From assembly GCA_031288055.1 (NCBI GenBank), contig JAITSD010000073.1, positions 1 through 16,927 of the forward strand: a stretch of DNA of 16,927 nucleotides. The letters are read 5' to 3'. Positions 1 to 7,198 of the stretch are shown here, piece by piece (within the stretch, counting starts at the first letter, position 1; the number at the start of each line of letters is the position of its first letter). Source of the DNA: Candidatus Opitulatrix roisinitermitis. GTDB taxonomy: Bacteria > Actinomycetota > Actinomycetes > Actinomycetales > Bifidobacteriaceae. The position numbers and the translations under genes are program-made. The notes under the pieces were generated by a model. It was not told the origin of the DNA. It saw nothing but the letters and a program-made list of their open reading frames with translations, and did not search any database.

Positions 1-62
1 ACGACCTCCAATTTAAATTCTTTTGTGTAACTTTTAGGTAAAAATTCGTCCATAATAGTCAT
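1..62 (-). CDS. IS3-family transposase OrfA, N-terminal fragment
   Basis: Only the first 20 codons are in the window. They read MTIMDEFLPKSYTKEFKLEV and run off the left edge. The YTKEFKLEV stretch is the hallmark start of the helix-turn-helix (HTH_Tnp_1) domain of IS3/IS911-type OrfA proteins, which bind the IS ends and are joined to the DDE catalytic OrfB by frameshifting. I chose the ATG at 62-60 because an AAAGGA ribosome binding site lies about 8 nt upstream. An ATG at 70-68 hits a stop after three codons, and the in-frame ATG at 53-51 is too far from the site. The gene lies inside the IS end described for 1-119. Whether the element is intact cannot be judged. Confidence 0.6.
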   Translation of the reverse strand, partial: MTIMDEFLPKSYTKEFKLEV

Positions 63-102
63 TTTATCATTCCTTTCTTTGTTGAACGTTTTGTGTCAAC
101 CA

Positions 103-119
103 AAAGGGTAGCAGTCCCA
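103..119 (-). repeat. 17-bp IS tip, copy 1 (second copy at 14756-14772)
   Basis: The minus strand reads TGGGACTGCTACCCTTT. The identical 17-mer occurs once more in the window, in the same orientation, inside the signal-peptide codons of the secreted protein gene at 14171-14806. Here it forms the outermost part of the inferred IS terminus. Confidence 0.8.
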
Positions 120-204
120 GGTCAGAGGAATCACCTGATGTTTTTATGTAAATTGTGTTTTTAAATAAAACTGTAATTTTAAATTTTTTAAAACATTATA
201 ATAT

Positions 205-1020
205 TTATGGAATTATAATAGCTAACCAGATGGCTATTTGATGACAGGAGTAGCCTAATATGACGAATATATGAAAAAGTTCATGAAATCCAAATACTTT
301 AGCTTGTTTACCCGGTATTTTAGTAGCATAAAAAATGGAGCCTGTTATATAGAAAAACCCACCAGCTGCCATTAATATAACTATTGTCGAAATATATGGG
401 TTTGAACTTTGTAAAATTGTGGGGATATAAATTAAACAAACTAAACCTAAGGCAATATAAATTATAACATAAACTAAACGAGGTGTTTGAGGAAATATAT
501 GATGTAAAATCATGGCTAAAAGACAAAGTGTCCAAATCAAAATAAGTAGGGTTTTGCCGCTAAAAAAGAAGTCTAAAAAATTATCATATTGATTTGTACC
601 ATGCCATGCAATTACACTGACGCACCAAGGAGTATAAGTTCCAGCTATTAATAAAAAAACATTTGAATGATCTAATTTTCTGAGAATTAATTTTATAGTT
701 TTATTCCAATTAAAAAGATGATAGATGCCACTTATTTCAAATAGTAAAAGTGAGCAAATTAGGTATATAAAACAAGCAATTTTTCTATTCAAATTTGGAG
801 CTAAGCAAATTAATGCCACTCCTGAAATAAGGACAATTGGGGCAAATATAAAATGAAACCAACCTCTTAATTTCGTACGCGGGGTTGGAGGATTGTAAAT
901 ATTAGTGTAAATATTATTTACTGAACTAGAATTATTTGTTTTTGCGTCTAAAGAATTATTATTTAAATTATTGGCTTGGTTAGTAGCTCGTTTTTTAAAT
1001 TTGTTTTGTTTTCGCTTCAC
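205..1020 (-). CDS. Hemolysin III / PAQR-family integral membrane protein
   Basis: A 271-aa multi-pass membrane protein of the hemolysin III (YqfA/YplQ-like) branch of the PAQR superfamily. These carry a buried metal site and resemble adiponectin receptors and ceramidases. The substrate in bacteria is largely unknown, and the name does not prove toxicity. Seven hydrophobic segments follow residue 50. The metal-site signature is intact: Ser97-Gly-Ile-Tyr-His101, Asp117 before the LIAGTYTP motif, and His246/His250 in HELFH. Residues 1-47 form a polar, Asn-rich tail before LRGWFH, longer than I expect for the family. The start is GTG with no Shine-Dalgarno. A TAATCT hexamer (1033-1028) ends 7 nt upstream, so the message may be leaderless. 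It is divergent from rph. No strong terminator is visible downstream, only an all-AT inverted repeat at 177-193. Confidence 0.88.
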   Translation of the reverse strand: MKRKQNKFKKRATNQANNLNNNSLDAKTNNSSSVNNIYTNIYNPPTPRTKLRGWFHFIFAPIVLISGVALICLAPNLNRKIACFIYLICSLLLFEISGIYHLFNWNKTIKLILRKLDHSNVFLLIAGTYTPWCVSVIAWHGTNQYDNFLDFFFSGKTLLILIWTLCLLAMILHHIFPQTPRLVYVIIYIALGLVCLIYIPTILQSSNPYISTIVILMAAGGFFYITGSIFYATKIPGKQAKVFGFHELFHIFVILGYSCHQIAIWLAIIIP

Positions 1021-1027
1021 AAATAAT

Positions 1028-1053
1028 AGATTATCATTTTTTATAAAATGATA
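1028..1053. promoter_or_regulatory. Inverted repeat overlapping the hlyIII promoter
   Basis: A perfect 9-bp inverted repeat, TATCATTTT at 1032-1040 and AAAATGATA at 1045-1053 around TTAT, lies in the gap between the divergent hlyIII and rph genes. Its left arm overlaps the possible minus-strand -10 hexamer TAATCT (1033-1028) of hlyIII. The position and symmetry fit an operator. The stem is almost all A/T, so an RNA hairpin or terminator is less likely. In DNA this AT-rich, short palindromes also arise by chance. Confidence 0.3.
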
Positions 1054-1102
1054 TTATTAAGTAGTGTATGATACAACTCCAACAGCTTGAGTCCAGTTAT
1101 GC

Positions 1103-1108
1103 TAAAGT
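1103..1108 (+). promoter_or_regulatory. Candidate leaderless -10 element of rph
   Basis: TAAAGT fits the TANNNT pattern and ends exactly 6 nt before the rph ATG at 1115. There is no Shine-Dalgarno ahead of that ATG. The spacing matches leaderless promoters, in which transcription begins at the start codon. No convincing -35 was found. TATGAT at 1067-1072 is an alternative -10 that would give a conventional leader. Confidence 0.3.
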
Positions 1109-1114
1109 TAACTT

Positions 1115-1843
1115 ATGTATATTAGGGGAGATGATCGTTCACCAGATCAATTAAGACATATAAAAATAATTCGTCATTGGCAATCAGTGGGTGAAGCCAG
1201 CGTTTTAGTGTCCTTTGGCAAGACCAAAGTTTTATGCACTGCCACTTTTGATAGCGAAATACCTAAATGGTCAAAGGGTACAGGCAAAGGCTGGGTAACC
1301 AGCGAATATGAAATGTTACCAAGAGCTACTTGGCAAAGGACAAAACGAGAATCTAGACTGGGTAAAGTTGGCGGACGAACATATGAAATATCGCGTTTAA
1401 TTGCTAGATCGCTTAGAGCAGCGGTAAACCTAAAAGTTTTGGGTGAAAATCAGATAGTTATTGATTGTGATGTTTTACAAGCTGATGGCGGCACGCGTTG
1501 TGCTTCTATAACGGGTGCTTGGGTGGCTTTAAAAGATAGTCTTATTTGGGCAAAAAAACAGTCTTTAATTTCTAATGTTGATGAGGTTTTGCAAAATCAA
1601 ATTGCTGCAGTCAGTGTGGGTATTGTAAATCAAACAGCAGTTTTAGACTTACCTTATGATGAAGATTCTAAGGCTCAAACTGATATGAATGTGGTTATGA
1701 CAAAAAGCGGGGAATTTGTTGAAATACAAGGTACAGCTGAAGGTGCCACATTTAATCAAGCAGAATTAAACGAACTTTTAAAATTAGCTAATAAAGGTTG
1801 TCAGGAGTTAATGAAAATTCAAAATGCTAGTTTTAATGTTTAA
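1115..1843 (+). CDS. rph: Ribonuclease PH
   Basis: A phosphorolytic 3'-to-5' exoribonuclease that trims the 3' ends of tRNA precursors and releases nucleoside diphosphates. It works as a hexameric ring in the cytoplasm. The 242-aa length is normal and the whole RNase PH fold is present. It opens with RGDDRSPDQLR (4-14), equivalent to the usual RxDGRxPDQLR. The KGxGKGWVTSEYEMLPRAT block follows (54-72), then GRTYEISRLIARSLR (87-101). The phosphate-binding GGTR is at 125-128. The catalytic metal-binding aspartates Asp178 and Asp184 lie in LDLPYDEDS and match E. coli numbering. The ATG at 1115 places the conserved N-terminus correctly, and an ATG at 1099 is out of frame. rdgB follows after 62 nt, the standard actinobacterial pair. 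Confidence 0.97.
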   Translation: MYIRGDDRSPDQLRHIKIIRHWQSVGEASVLVSFGKTKVLCTATFDSEIPKWSKGTGKGWVTSEYEMLPRATWQRTKRESRLGKVGGRTYEISRLIARSLRAAVNLKVLGENQIVIDCDVLQADGGTRCASITGAWVALKDSLIWAKKQSLISNVDEVLQNQIAAVSVGIVNQTAVLDLPYDEDSKAQTDMNVVMTKSGEFVEIQGTAEGATFNQAELNELLKLANKGCQELMKIQNASFNV

Positions 1844-1862
1844 GGTAACCATTGGAAATTAG

Positions 1863-1891
1863 CTATTAATTATGGGAATTACTATTAATTA
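1863..1891 (+). repeat. Short direct repeat in the rph-rdgB gap
   Basis: CTATTAATTA occurs at 1863-1872 and again at 1882-1891, with repeat starts 19 bp apart, just upstream of the rdgB ribosome binding site. Two sites about two helical turns apart could bind a regulator. They could also be chance in AT-rich DNA. Confidence 0.3.
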
Positions 1892-1905
1892 AGTGGTGAT
1901 ATAAA

Positions 1906-2589
1906 ATGTCTAAAATACCAAAATTGGTTCTAGCAACCCACAATATACATAAATTAAAAGAGTTTAAATCTATTATAAAAAGATTATTGTTAAAAAGAGA
2001 TTCCGGAGTTGATTTATCAATTTTAGATTTCATTGCCACAGCTAGTGATTATAAAATTAAGTCAATGCCAGAAACAGCTTTGTCATTTGAAGTTAATTCT
2101 TATCAAAAAGCTTATCAGGTTTGTCAAATTGCTAATTTACCCACTATAGCTGATGATAGTGGTTTAGTGGTTAATATTTTAGGTGCAGCTCCTGGTATTT
2201 TGTCGGCTCGATGGGCTGGTAAGCATGGTGACGATAAAGCTAATATTGATTTGCTTTTATCCCAATTACAAGATATTGGTTTTGAGGGTAGACAAGCTTA
2301 TTTTGTATGTTATATGACATTAATAGAATCCTTTGAAAATACCCATTCTAATACAGTTAAAGCCGAGGGTAGATGTTTAGGATATATAAATGATAAACCT
2401 ACAGGTGAGAATGGTTTTGGTTATGACCCAATATTTATGCCAGAAGCCTATTTTGGTAATTATTTAGGAACACCAACTGGGGGTCGTTCCTTGGCTCAAT
2501 TACCAAACTCTTTTAAAAATATTCATTCACATAGAGCTAAGGCTATTGAGCAATTATTTGATAGAATATATAAGATTTTATCAAATTAA
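1906..2589 (+). CDS. rdgB: XTP/dITP pyrophosphatase (RdgB/HAM1 family)
   Basis: Hydrolyses non-canonical purine triphosphates (XTP, dITP, ITP) to monophosphate and pyrophosphate, keeping hypoxanthine and xanthine out of DNA and RNA. It is a cytoplasmic dimer. The 227 aa show the family motifs in order: LATHNIHKLKEF (9-20) for nucleotide binding, ADDSGL (82-87) with the metal-binding acidic pair, GENGFGYDPIF (167-177) and SHRAKA (208-213) for base recognition. Two departures: a short insert around residues 27-38 after the first helix, and FEVNS (61-65) where many relatives have FxENA. The start is well supported by GTGGTGAT at 1893-1900, complementary to the 16S tail, five bases before the ATG. 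The gene is probably co-transcribed with rph, and it converges with the methyltransferase gene only 8 nt away. Confidence 0.95.
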   Translation: MSKIPKLVLATHNIHKLKEFKSIIKRLLLKRDSGVDLSILDFIATASDYKIKSMPETALSFEVNSYQKAYQVCQIANLPTIADDSGLVVNILGAAPGILSARWAGKHGDDKANIDLLLSQLQDIGFEGRQAYFVCYMTLIESFENTHSNTVKAEGRCLGYINDKPTGENGFGYDPIFMPEAYFGNYLGTPTGGRSLAQLPNSFKNIHSHRAKAIEQLFDRIYKILSN

Positions 2590-2597
2590 TAAACCGT

Positions 2598-3839
2598 TTA
2601 TTTAATTGATAATTTATCTAAAATAATTAAATGTTCTATGTGTGGAGTTTTGCAAAAATAATTATAAGCTAAATTATCAACTATTTTGTAATTAGCTATT
2701 ATATTTTTAATATCTCTAGCTTGAGTGACAGGATTACAACTGAGATAAATAATTCGTTTTGGCAAAACTTTATTAATTTGTTGAGTAAGTTCTTTACTTA
2801 ACCCCGTTCTAGCTGGATCAACGATTAAAAGGCTATTTTGTTTAATTAAATTAGCAGCGGTTTTAACTGAAGCTGTTTTAATTTTGGCTGCGGCATTATT
2901 TTTATCGGCATTAATTTTGGCATAAGAATTATTTATTTGGTCAATTTCCACTAAAGTTAATTGGTTAGTTTGATTTGTTACTGATAAACCAATTGAACCA
3001 ACTCCAGAATAAAAGTCTAAAACGCTATCATTTGAGTCAACAAATTGTTTAATTCTATTTAATGTCATTTCATAAACCGCTTGATTAATTTGCCAAAACG
3101 AATCTAAGGAATATATAAATTGTTTATTAAGCAATTTATCAACTAATTGCAAAGTTTTGGCAGTTTTTAATGTTTTACCAATTTTATTTGTGAAAGTATC
3201 AAATTCGCAAATCTCTAAGTTGTTAAATTGATTAAAACAATTTATATTGAAATTATTGCTTTTAATATAAAGCCTGGCAATTATTGTGCCGTCAGCTGAG
3301 CTACGAACTAATAAATTATGGCAGTGTCTAATGTTGTTTTGGTTTATGGTGTACAAAATTTGCTTGGCAAACTGATTAATATTTTTATTAGGTAAAGATA
3401 TTGATTTTACAGGTATTTTAGCGTGGCTTTGTCGTGTAGTTATGGCAAAATTGGTTGTTGAACAATAGGTTTTATTAGATTTATCAATAAATGTGTAATT
3501 ATATTTATTACGATAAAAATAATCTTTATTATCAGTTTTAACTTGGCATACTATATTTAATTTATGCAGGGCAAAGGCCTGAATAATTAGTTGCGATTTT
3601 AAATAGTTTTCATAAGCAAAATTACTAATTTGATAAGGTGAAGTTGATAAATAGCCAACTTTATCAAACGGTTTAACACGATGGTCGGAGGCTTGTAAAA
3701 CTTTTTTTACAATACCTACAGCGTATTTTGTATTATCTTTTATAAGTTCAATTTGTACTATCTCATCAGGTAAACCTCCCCAAACAAAAACCTTTTTACC
3801 AGATTCTAATTGACCAATAACTGACCCGCCGCCAGCCAC
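2598..3839 (-). CDS. RNA (uracil-5-)-methyltransferase, TrmA/RumA (RlmD) family
   Basis: A SAM-dependent enzyme predicted to make 5-methyluridine in tRNA or rRNA; the target cannot be read from sequence. In order: an N-terminal TRAM RNA-binding domain (about 1-50), YRNKY (109-113), FWQIN (248-252), the SAM loop DFYSGVGSIGL (275-285), DPARTGL (341-347), the nucleophile Cys368 in SCNP, and the base Glu402 in HIEHL. The catalytic set is complete. The N-terminal cysteines that hold a 4Fe-4S cluster in RumA-type members are missing: the stretch after HRVKP (53-57) has no Cys. The GTG start at 3839 has no Shine-Dalgarno and trims the first TRAM strand. The frame stays open to the transaldolase stop and would add VIKLLSV-like residues if translation began at an ATT (3875 or 3872). 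It is probably the last gene of the tkt-tal unit. Confidence 0.88.
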   Translation of the reverse strand: MAGGGSVIGQLESGKKVFVWGGLPDEIVQIELIKDNTKYAVGIVKKVLQASDHRVKPFDKVGYLSTSPYQISNFAYENYLKSQLIIQAFALHKLNIVCQVKTDNKDYFYRNKYNYTFIDKSNKTYCSTTNFAITTRQSHAKIPVKSISLPNKNINQFAKQILYTINQNNIRHCHNLLVRSSADGTIIARLYIKSNNFNINCFNQFNNLEICEFDTFTNKIGKTLKTAKTLQLVDKLLNKQFIYSLDSFWQINQAVYEMTLNRIKQFVDSNDSVLDFYSGVGSIGLSVTNQTNQLTLVEIDQINNSYAKINADKNNAAAKIKTASVKTAANLIKQNSLLIVDPARTGLSKELTQQINKVLPKRIIYLSCNPVTQARDIKNIIANYKIVDNLAYNYFCKTPHIEHLIILDKLSIK

Positions 3840-3881
3840 TGATAGAAGTTTTATAACTGGTTGTTGAGAAATAATAACAAA

Positions 3882-4994
3882 TTAAGCTTTATTGCGAGTT
3901 AATCCAGCTTTAACATTAGCTAATAGATCAGTCCATGAAGTAATAAAGGCTTCTACTCCATCAGCTTCTAGTTTGTTAGTTACTAATTTCATAGAAATGC
4001 CTAATTTTTCAATATTAGCAATTATAGTTTCTGCTTCACTAGCTTTACCGCTTAGAGAATCTCCACTAGCTTTAGAATGATCAGCCACTGCCATAAGTGT
4101 GGCTTCGGGCATAGTGTTAACAATTAATTTACCACATAAATCATCCACATACATAGTATCTGAGTAAGCTGGGTTTTTAACTCCTGTGGAAGCCCAAAGT
4201 AAACGCTGTTTTTTGGCTCCTTTAGCTTCTAAAGCAGCCCAACGAGGGTCATTAGCAAAAGCTTGAGCGTGTTTTGCATAAGCAATCCTAGCGTTAGCCA
4301 CAGCAGCTTTACCCTTCAAATTTTTTGCTTCGTTAGTGTCTATATCATCTAAAAGTTTGTCAATTGTTGTGTCAACTCTAGATACAAAAAATGAGGATAC
4401 TGAAGCAATTTTTGATAAGTCAAAACCAGCTTTGTCGGCTGCTTCAATTCCATCAATATAAGCTTTAACCACTTCTAAATCTCTAGCAATGGAAAAAACT
4501 AGTGTCACATTTACACTTATACCTTTAGCTAGAGTTGTTGTAATAGCCGGTAAACCTTCTATAGTAGCTGGGATTTTTATCATAGCATTTGGACGGTTAA
4601 CTGTTTTCCAAAGTTCCTGAGCTTGAATTTCGGTGGCTTTAGTATTGTGGGCTAAATGTGGCTCCACTTCAATAGAGACCCGACCGTCTTGGTATTGGCT
4701 TCTATTAAAGATGTCGCTCATAATATCACAAGCATTTTTAACATCCTCGGTGGTGGCAGCTCTAACAGCTTCTTCCACAGAGGCATTATTTTTAGCTAAT
4801 TGAGCTAATTGTTCATCATAAGGACCTATATTTGACAACGCTTTTTGAAAAATGGATGGATTAGTGGTTACTCCGACCACATTATGAGTTTGGGTTAAAT
4901 CCCTAAGATTTCCGGTAGTAATCCTATCTCTATTTAAATCATCAAGCCAAATAGAAACTCCTGTGTCTGAGACTTTTTGTGTATTTGCATTCAT
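3882..4994 (-). CDS. tal: Transaldolase
   Basis: Moves a dihydroxyacetone unit between sugar phosphates (sedoheptulose-7-P and glyceraldehyde-3-P to erythrose-4-P and fructose-6-P) in the non-oxidative pentose phosphate pathway. The 370-aa length and sequence match the actinobacterial type, longer than the E. coli enzyme. Motifs: SIWLDDLNRDRI (14-25) with the catalytic Asp, GVTTNPSIF (41-49), SIEVEPHLAHNT (107-118), the Schiff-base Lys140 in MIKIPAT, and NVTLVFS (162-168). The ATG has an AAAGGAAA ribosome binding site about 8-10 nt upstream in the 15-nt gap after tkt, so the two are co-transcribed and co-translated. The stop codon is in frame with the following methyltransferase gene, 14 sense codons before that gene's GTG. 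Confidence 0.97.
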   Translation of the reverse strand: MNANTQKVSDTGVSIWLDDLNRDRITTGNLRDLTQTHNVVGVTTNPSIFQKALSNIGPYDEQLAQLAKNNASVEEAVRAATTEDVKNACDIMSDIFNRSQYQDGRVSIEVEPHLAHNTKATEIQAQELWKTVNRPNAMIKIPATIEGLPAITTTLAKGISVNVTLVFSIARDLEVVKAYIDGIEAADKAGFDLSKIASVSSFFVSRVDTTIDKLLDDIDTNEAKNLKGKAAVANARIAYAKHAQAFANDPRWAALEAKGAKKQRLLWASTGVKNPAYSDTMYVDDLCGKLIVNTMPEATLMAVADHSKASGDSLSGKASEAETIIANIEKLGISMKLVTNKLEADGVEAFITSWTDLLANVKAGLTRNKA

Positions 4995-5009
4995 TTTTTT
5001 ATTTTCCTT

Positions 5010-7085
5010 TCAGTTTTTTTTGTTTTTGGCAATAGTAGCTAAAGCGGCTGAATAAATTGCTTCAGCGGTAATACCGTATTTAGTAAATAGTTGGTCAGGA
5101 GCAGCTGATTCGCCGAAATGTTCTAAAGATATAGCAATACCTTTATCACTAATATATTTATACCAAGGCATGGCTATACCAGCTTCTACACTGACTCTAG
5201 CTTTAATATTACTTGGCAAAACCAACTCTTTATATTCGCTAGTTTGTTTATCAAACCATTCAAAACAAGGCATAGAAACTACTCTAGCTTGAATATTTTC
5301 ATTTTCACCCAACATTTTAGCGGCTTTAATAGCTAATTGGACTTCAGAACCGGTGGCCAATAAAATTACATCTGGTTCGTCAGGTGTATCAAGTAAAATA
5401 TATCCGCCTTTAAGAGTGCCTTTAGCTGATTGAAAATCATTGTCACGCGGAAAAGTTGGAATAGTCTGACGAGTCAAAATTAAGCCTGATGGCGAAGTTT
5501 GAGTTTCAAGAATACCTTTCCAAGCCCAACTAACTTCATTAGCGTCGGCTGGTCGCACAACATTAAAATTAGGAATGGCTCGCATGGCTGCCAGATGCTC
5601 CACAGGTTGATGAGTCGGACCATCCTCACCTACGGCTATGGAATCATGAGTCCAGATATAAATTGATGGTATACCCATTAAAGCTGCTAAGCGGCAAGCT
5701 GGTCGCATATAGTCGGCAAATTGAAAAAAGGTGCCGCCAAAGGCTTTTGTACCGCCAGTTAAAGTTATACCGTTTATAATAGCTGCCATAGCGTGTTCCC
5801 TAACGCCAAAATGCAAAACACGACCATAAGGTGAAGTTGACCATTTATCAGTGGCGTTTTCTACAGGTGCAAAACTTTTAGCTCCCTCAATAGTGGTGTT
5901 ATTAGAACCAGCTAAATCGGCTGAGCCGCCCCAAAACTCGGGCATGATTTTAGCAATGGCGTTAATTACTTTACCTGAAGATGCTCTGGAGGCAATATTT
6001 TCGTCAGCTGAAAAAGTTGGTAATATGTTAGTTATATCAGGGATTTGTCGTTTAGACATTCTTTCGTAAAGAGCCACTTTATCAGGGCGAGCAGATTTCC
6101 AGGTGGTTAGTTTTTCCTGCCACTGAGTTTCAAGATTTTCGCCTTGAGTAATTAATTTACGAGCTTGAGCTAAGGCTTGTTCATCAATTTGAAAGTTTTT
6201 GTTAGGGTCTAAACCTAAATTAACCTTTAATCCCTTGACTTCATCAGATCCTAAAGCTGCACCGTGTGATGATCCAGAATTAGTTTTAGTTGGACTAGGC
6301 CAAGCAATTAATGTTTTTAAAGATATAATTGATGGTTTGTCAGTAACTTTTTTAGCTTTTTCAATGGCTTCATTTAAGGTGTCTAAATCCTCGTTATATT
6401 CGCCAGTTGCAGTCCAATCAACTTTTTGTGTATGCCAGCCATCAGCCTCATATCTGGCTAAAACATTTTCGGTGAAAGCAATTTTAGTATTGTCCTCAAT
6501 GGTTATATGATTATTGTCCCAAAGAACTATTAAATTACCTAATTTTTGTAAACCTGCTAGGGAAGCGGCTTCTTGAGAAATACCTTCCTCTAAACAGCCA
6601 TCGCCAGTTAAAACATAGACATTATAATCAAATGGCGATTCACCTAAAGGTGTATCGGGATCTAATAAGCCTCTTTGATAACGCTGCCCATAAGCAAAAC
6701 CTACAGCCGTAGCCAGACCTTGACCTAGGGGACCAGTTGTCATTTCTACACCAGCTGTGTGTTTATATTCCGGATGTCCAGGAGTTAATGACCCCATAGT
6801 TCGTAAGTGTTTTATATCATCTAATTCCAACCCAAAACCACCCAAATAAAGTTGTAAATATTGTGTCAATGAAGAATGCCCCATAGATAGAATAAAACGA
6901 TCTCGACCGTCCCATTGAGGATTTTTGGGATTTGATCGCAAGTGTTTTTGATACAATAAATAAGCGGCGGGGGCAATAGAGATAGCACTACCAGGGTGTC
7001 CATTACCAGTTTTTTCCACTGCATCTGCTGTGATAGCTTTTGCCATTTTTATGGCTTTTAAATCTAAATTATTTAAAATTGTCAT
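5010..7085 (-). CDS. tkt: Transketolase
   Basis: A thiamine-diphosphate enzyme that transfers two-carbon ketol units between pentose, heptulose and triose phosphates. It is a cytoplasmic dimer and partner of transaldolase. At 691 aa it is full length. The N-terminal ThDP half shows NGHPGSA (28-34), the GDG...NN cofactor motif (GDG 161-163, NN 191-192) and SSHG (272-275). The pyrimidine half shows GGSADLAGSN (386-395), the catalytic Glu430 in FGVREHAM, and DGPTHQPVEHL (488-498). All are intact. The ATG at 7085 has a GGGA at short spacing and gives the usual short lead into MAKAITADAV. tal follows after 15 nt. Upstream is a 113-nt gap after the DUF2142 gene, with two perfect palindromes that may hold the promoter and operator. 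Confidence 0.97.
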   Translation of the reverse strand: MTILNNLDLKAIKMAKAITADAVEKTGNGHPGSAISIAPAAYLLYQKHLRSNPKNPQWDGRDRFILSMGHSSLTQYLQLYLGGFGLELDDIKHLRTMGSLTPGHPEYKHTAGVEMTTGPLGQGLATAVGFAYGQRYQRGLLDPDTPLGESPFDYNVYVLTGDGCLEEGISQEAASLAGLQKLGNLIVLWDNNHITIEDNTKIAFTENVLARYEADGWHTQKVDWTATGEYNEDLDTLNEAIEKAKKVTDKPSIISLKTLIAWPSPTKTNSGSSHGAALGSDEVKGLKVNLGLDPNKNFQIDEQALAQARKLITQGENLETQWQEKLTTWKSARPDKVALYERMSKRQIPDITNILPTFSADENIASRASSGKVINAIAKIMPEFWGGSADLAGSNNTTIEGAKSFAPVENATDKWSTSPYGRVLHFGVREHAMAAIINGITLTGGTKAFGGTFFQFADYMRPACRLAALMGIPSIYIWTHDSIAVGEDGPTHQPVEHLAAMRAIPNFNVVRPADANEVSWAWKGILETQTSPSGLILTRQTIPTFPRDNDFQSAKGTLKGGYILLDTPDEPDVILLATGSEVQLAIKAAKMLGENENIQARVVSMPCFEWFDKQTSEYKELVLPSNIKARVSVEAGIAMPWYKYISDKGIAISLEHFGESAAPDQLFTKYGITAEAIYSAALATIAKNKKN

Positions 7086-7123
7086 TGATATCCCTTATTT
7101 ATATTTTTAGCTGTAATTTATAC

Positions 7124-7139
7124 TTTTGTGATTACAAAA
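7124..7139. promoter_or_regulatory. Palindrome upstream of tkt (candidate operator)
   Basis: TTTTGT (7124-7129), GATT, ACAAAA (7134-7139) form a perfect 6-bp-arm inverted repeat 39 nt before the tkt start codon. It contains G/C pairs, so it stands out from the surrounding all-AT symmetry. Its place in the 113-nt leader region fits a repressor or activator site controlling tkt-tal. No known regulator is assigned. Confidence 0.35.
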
Positions 7140-7150
7140 ATAGTTTAGCA

Positions 7151-7164
7151 TAAATTATAATTTA
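7151..7164. repeat. 14-bp perfect AT palindrome upstream of tkt
   Basis: TAAATTATAATTTA is fully self-complementary and contains TATAAT on the minus strand, so it could act as a -10 for tkt transcription about 70 nt upstream of the start codon. No well-placed -35 was found. All-AT palindromes are common in this DNA. Confidence 0.25.
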
Positions 7165-7198
7165 TTAATTTGTAAAATAGGGTGACAGTTAAAAAGGT

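Larger units (their letters stand above)
1..119 (-). mobile_element. End of an IS3-family insertion sequence (partial, runs off left edge)
   Basis: The terminus is inferred at 119. Reading the minus strand from 119 to 93 gives TGGGACTGCTACCC, then TTTTGG, then TTGACAC. This has the layout I recall for IS3-family (IS150-like) ends: a TG tip, an ACTGC-ACCC core, a four-base homopolymer and TTGACAC. A transposase-like reading frame starts 57 nt further in, preceded by a good ribosome binding site. Only one end lies in the window, so total length, the second inverted repeat and any target duplication cannot be seen. The edge lies 86 bp from the hlyIII stop codon, so the element did not interrupt that gene. 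Family assignment rests on memory of consensus ends plus 20 residues of protein. Confidence 0.6.

Noticed and set aside
118..137. CAGGT...ACCTG inverted repeat as a terminator of hlyIII
   Set aside because: Only 5 bp of stem with a 10-nt loop and no T run in the minus direction. It also straddles the inferred IS edge.
177..193. TTTTAAA-TTT-TTTAAAA hairpin as terminator
   Set aside because: All-AT stem with little stability. Such symmetry is frequent by chance in this composition.
205..1020. Hemolysin III as evidence of a toxin locus
   Set aside because: The family name is historical. The protein is a PAQR-like membrane protein with an intact metal site, found widely in non-pathogens.
2588..2602. 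AATAAAC-C-GTTTATT symmetry between convergent rdgB and methyltransferase genes as a bidirectional terminator
   Set aside because: The loop is one base, the stem is nearly all A/T and it overlaps coding ends. Too weak to call.
6199..6510. Plus-strand 103-codon open frame inside transketolase
   Set aside because: Shadow of tkt. The transketolase frame has all catalytic motifs through this stretch.
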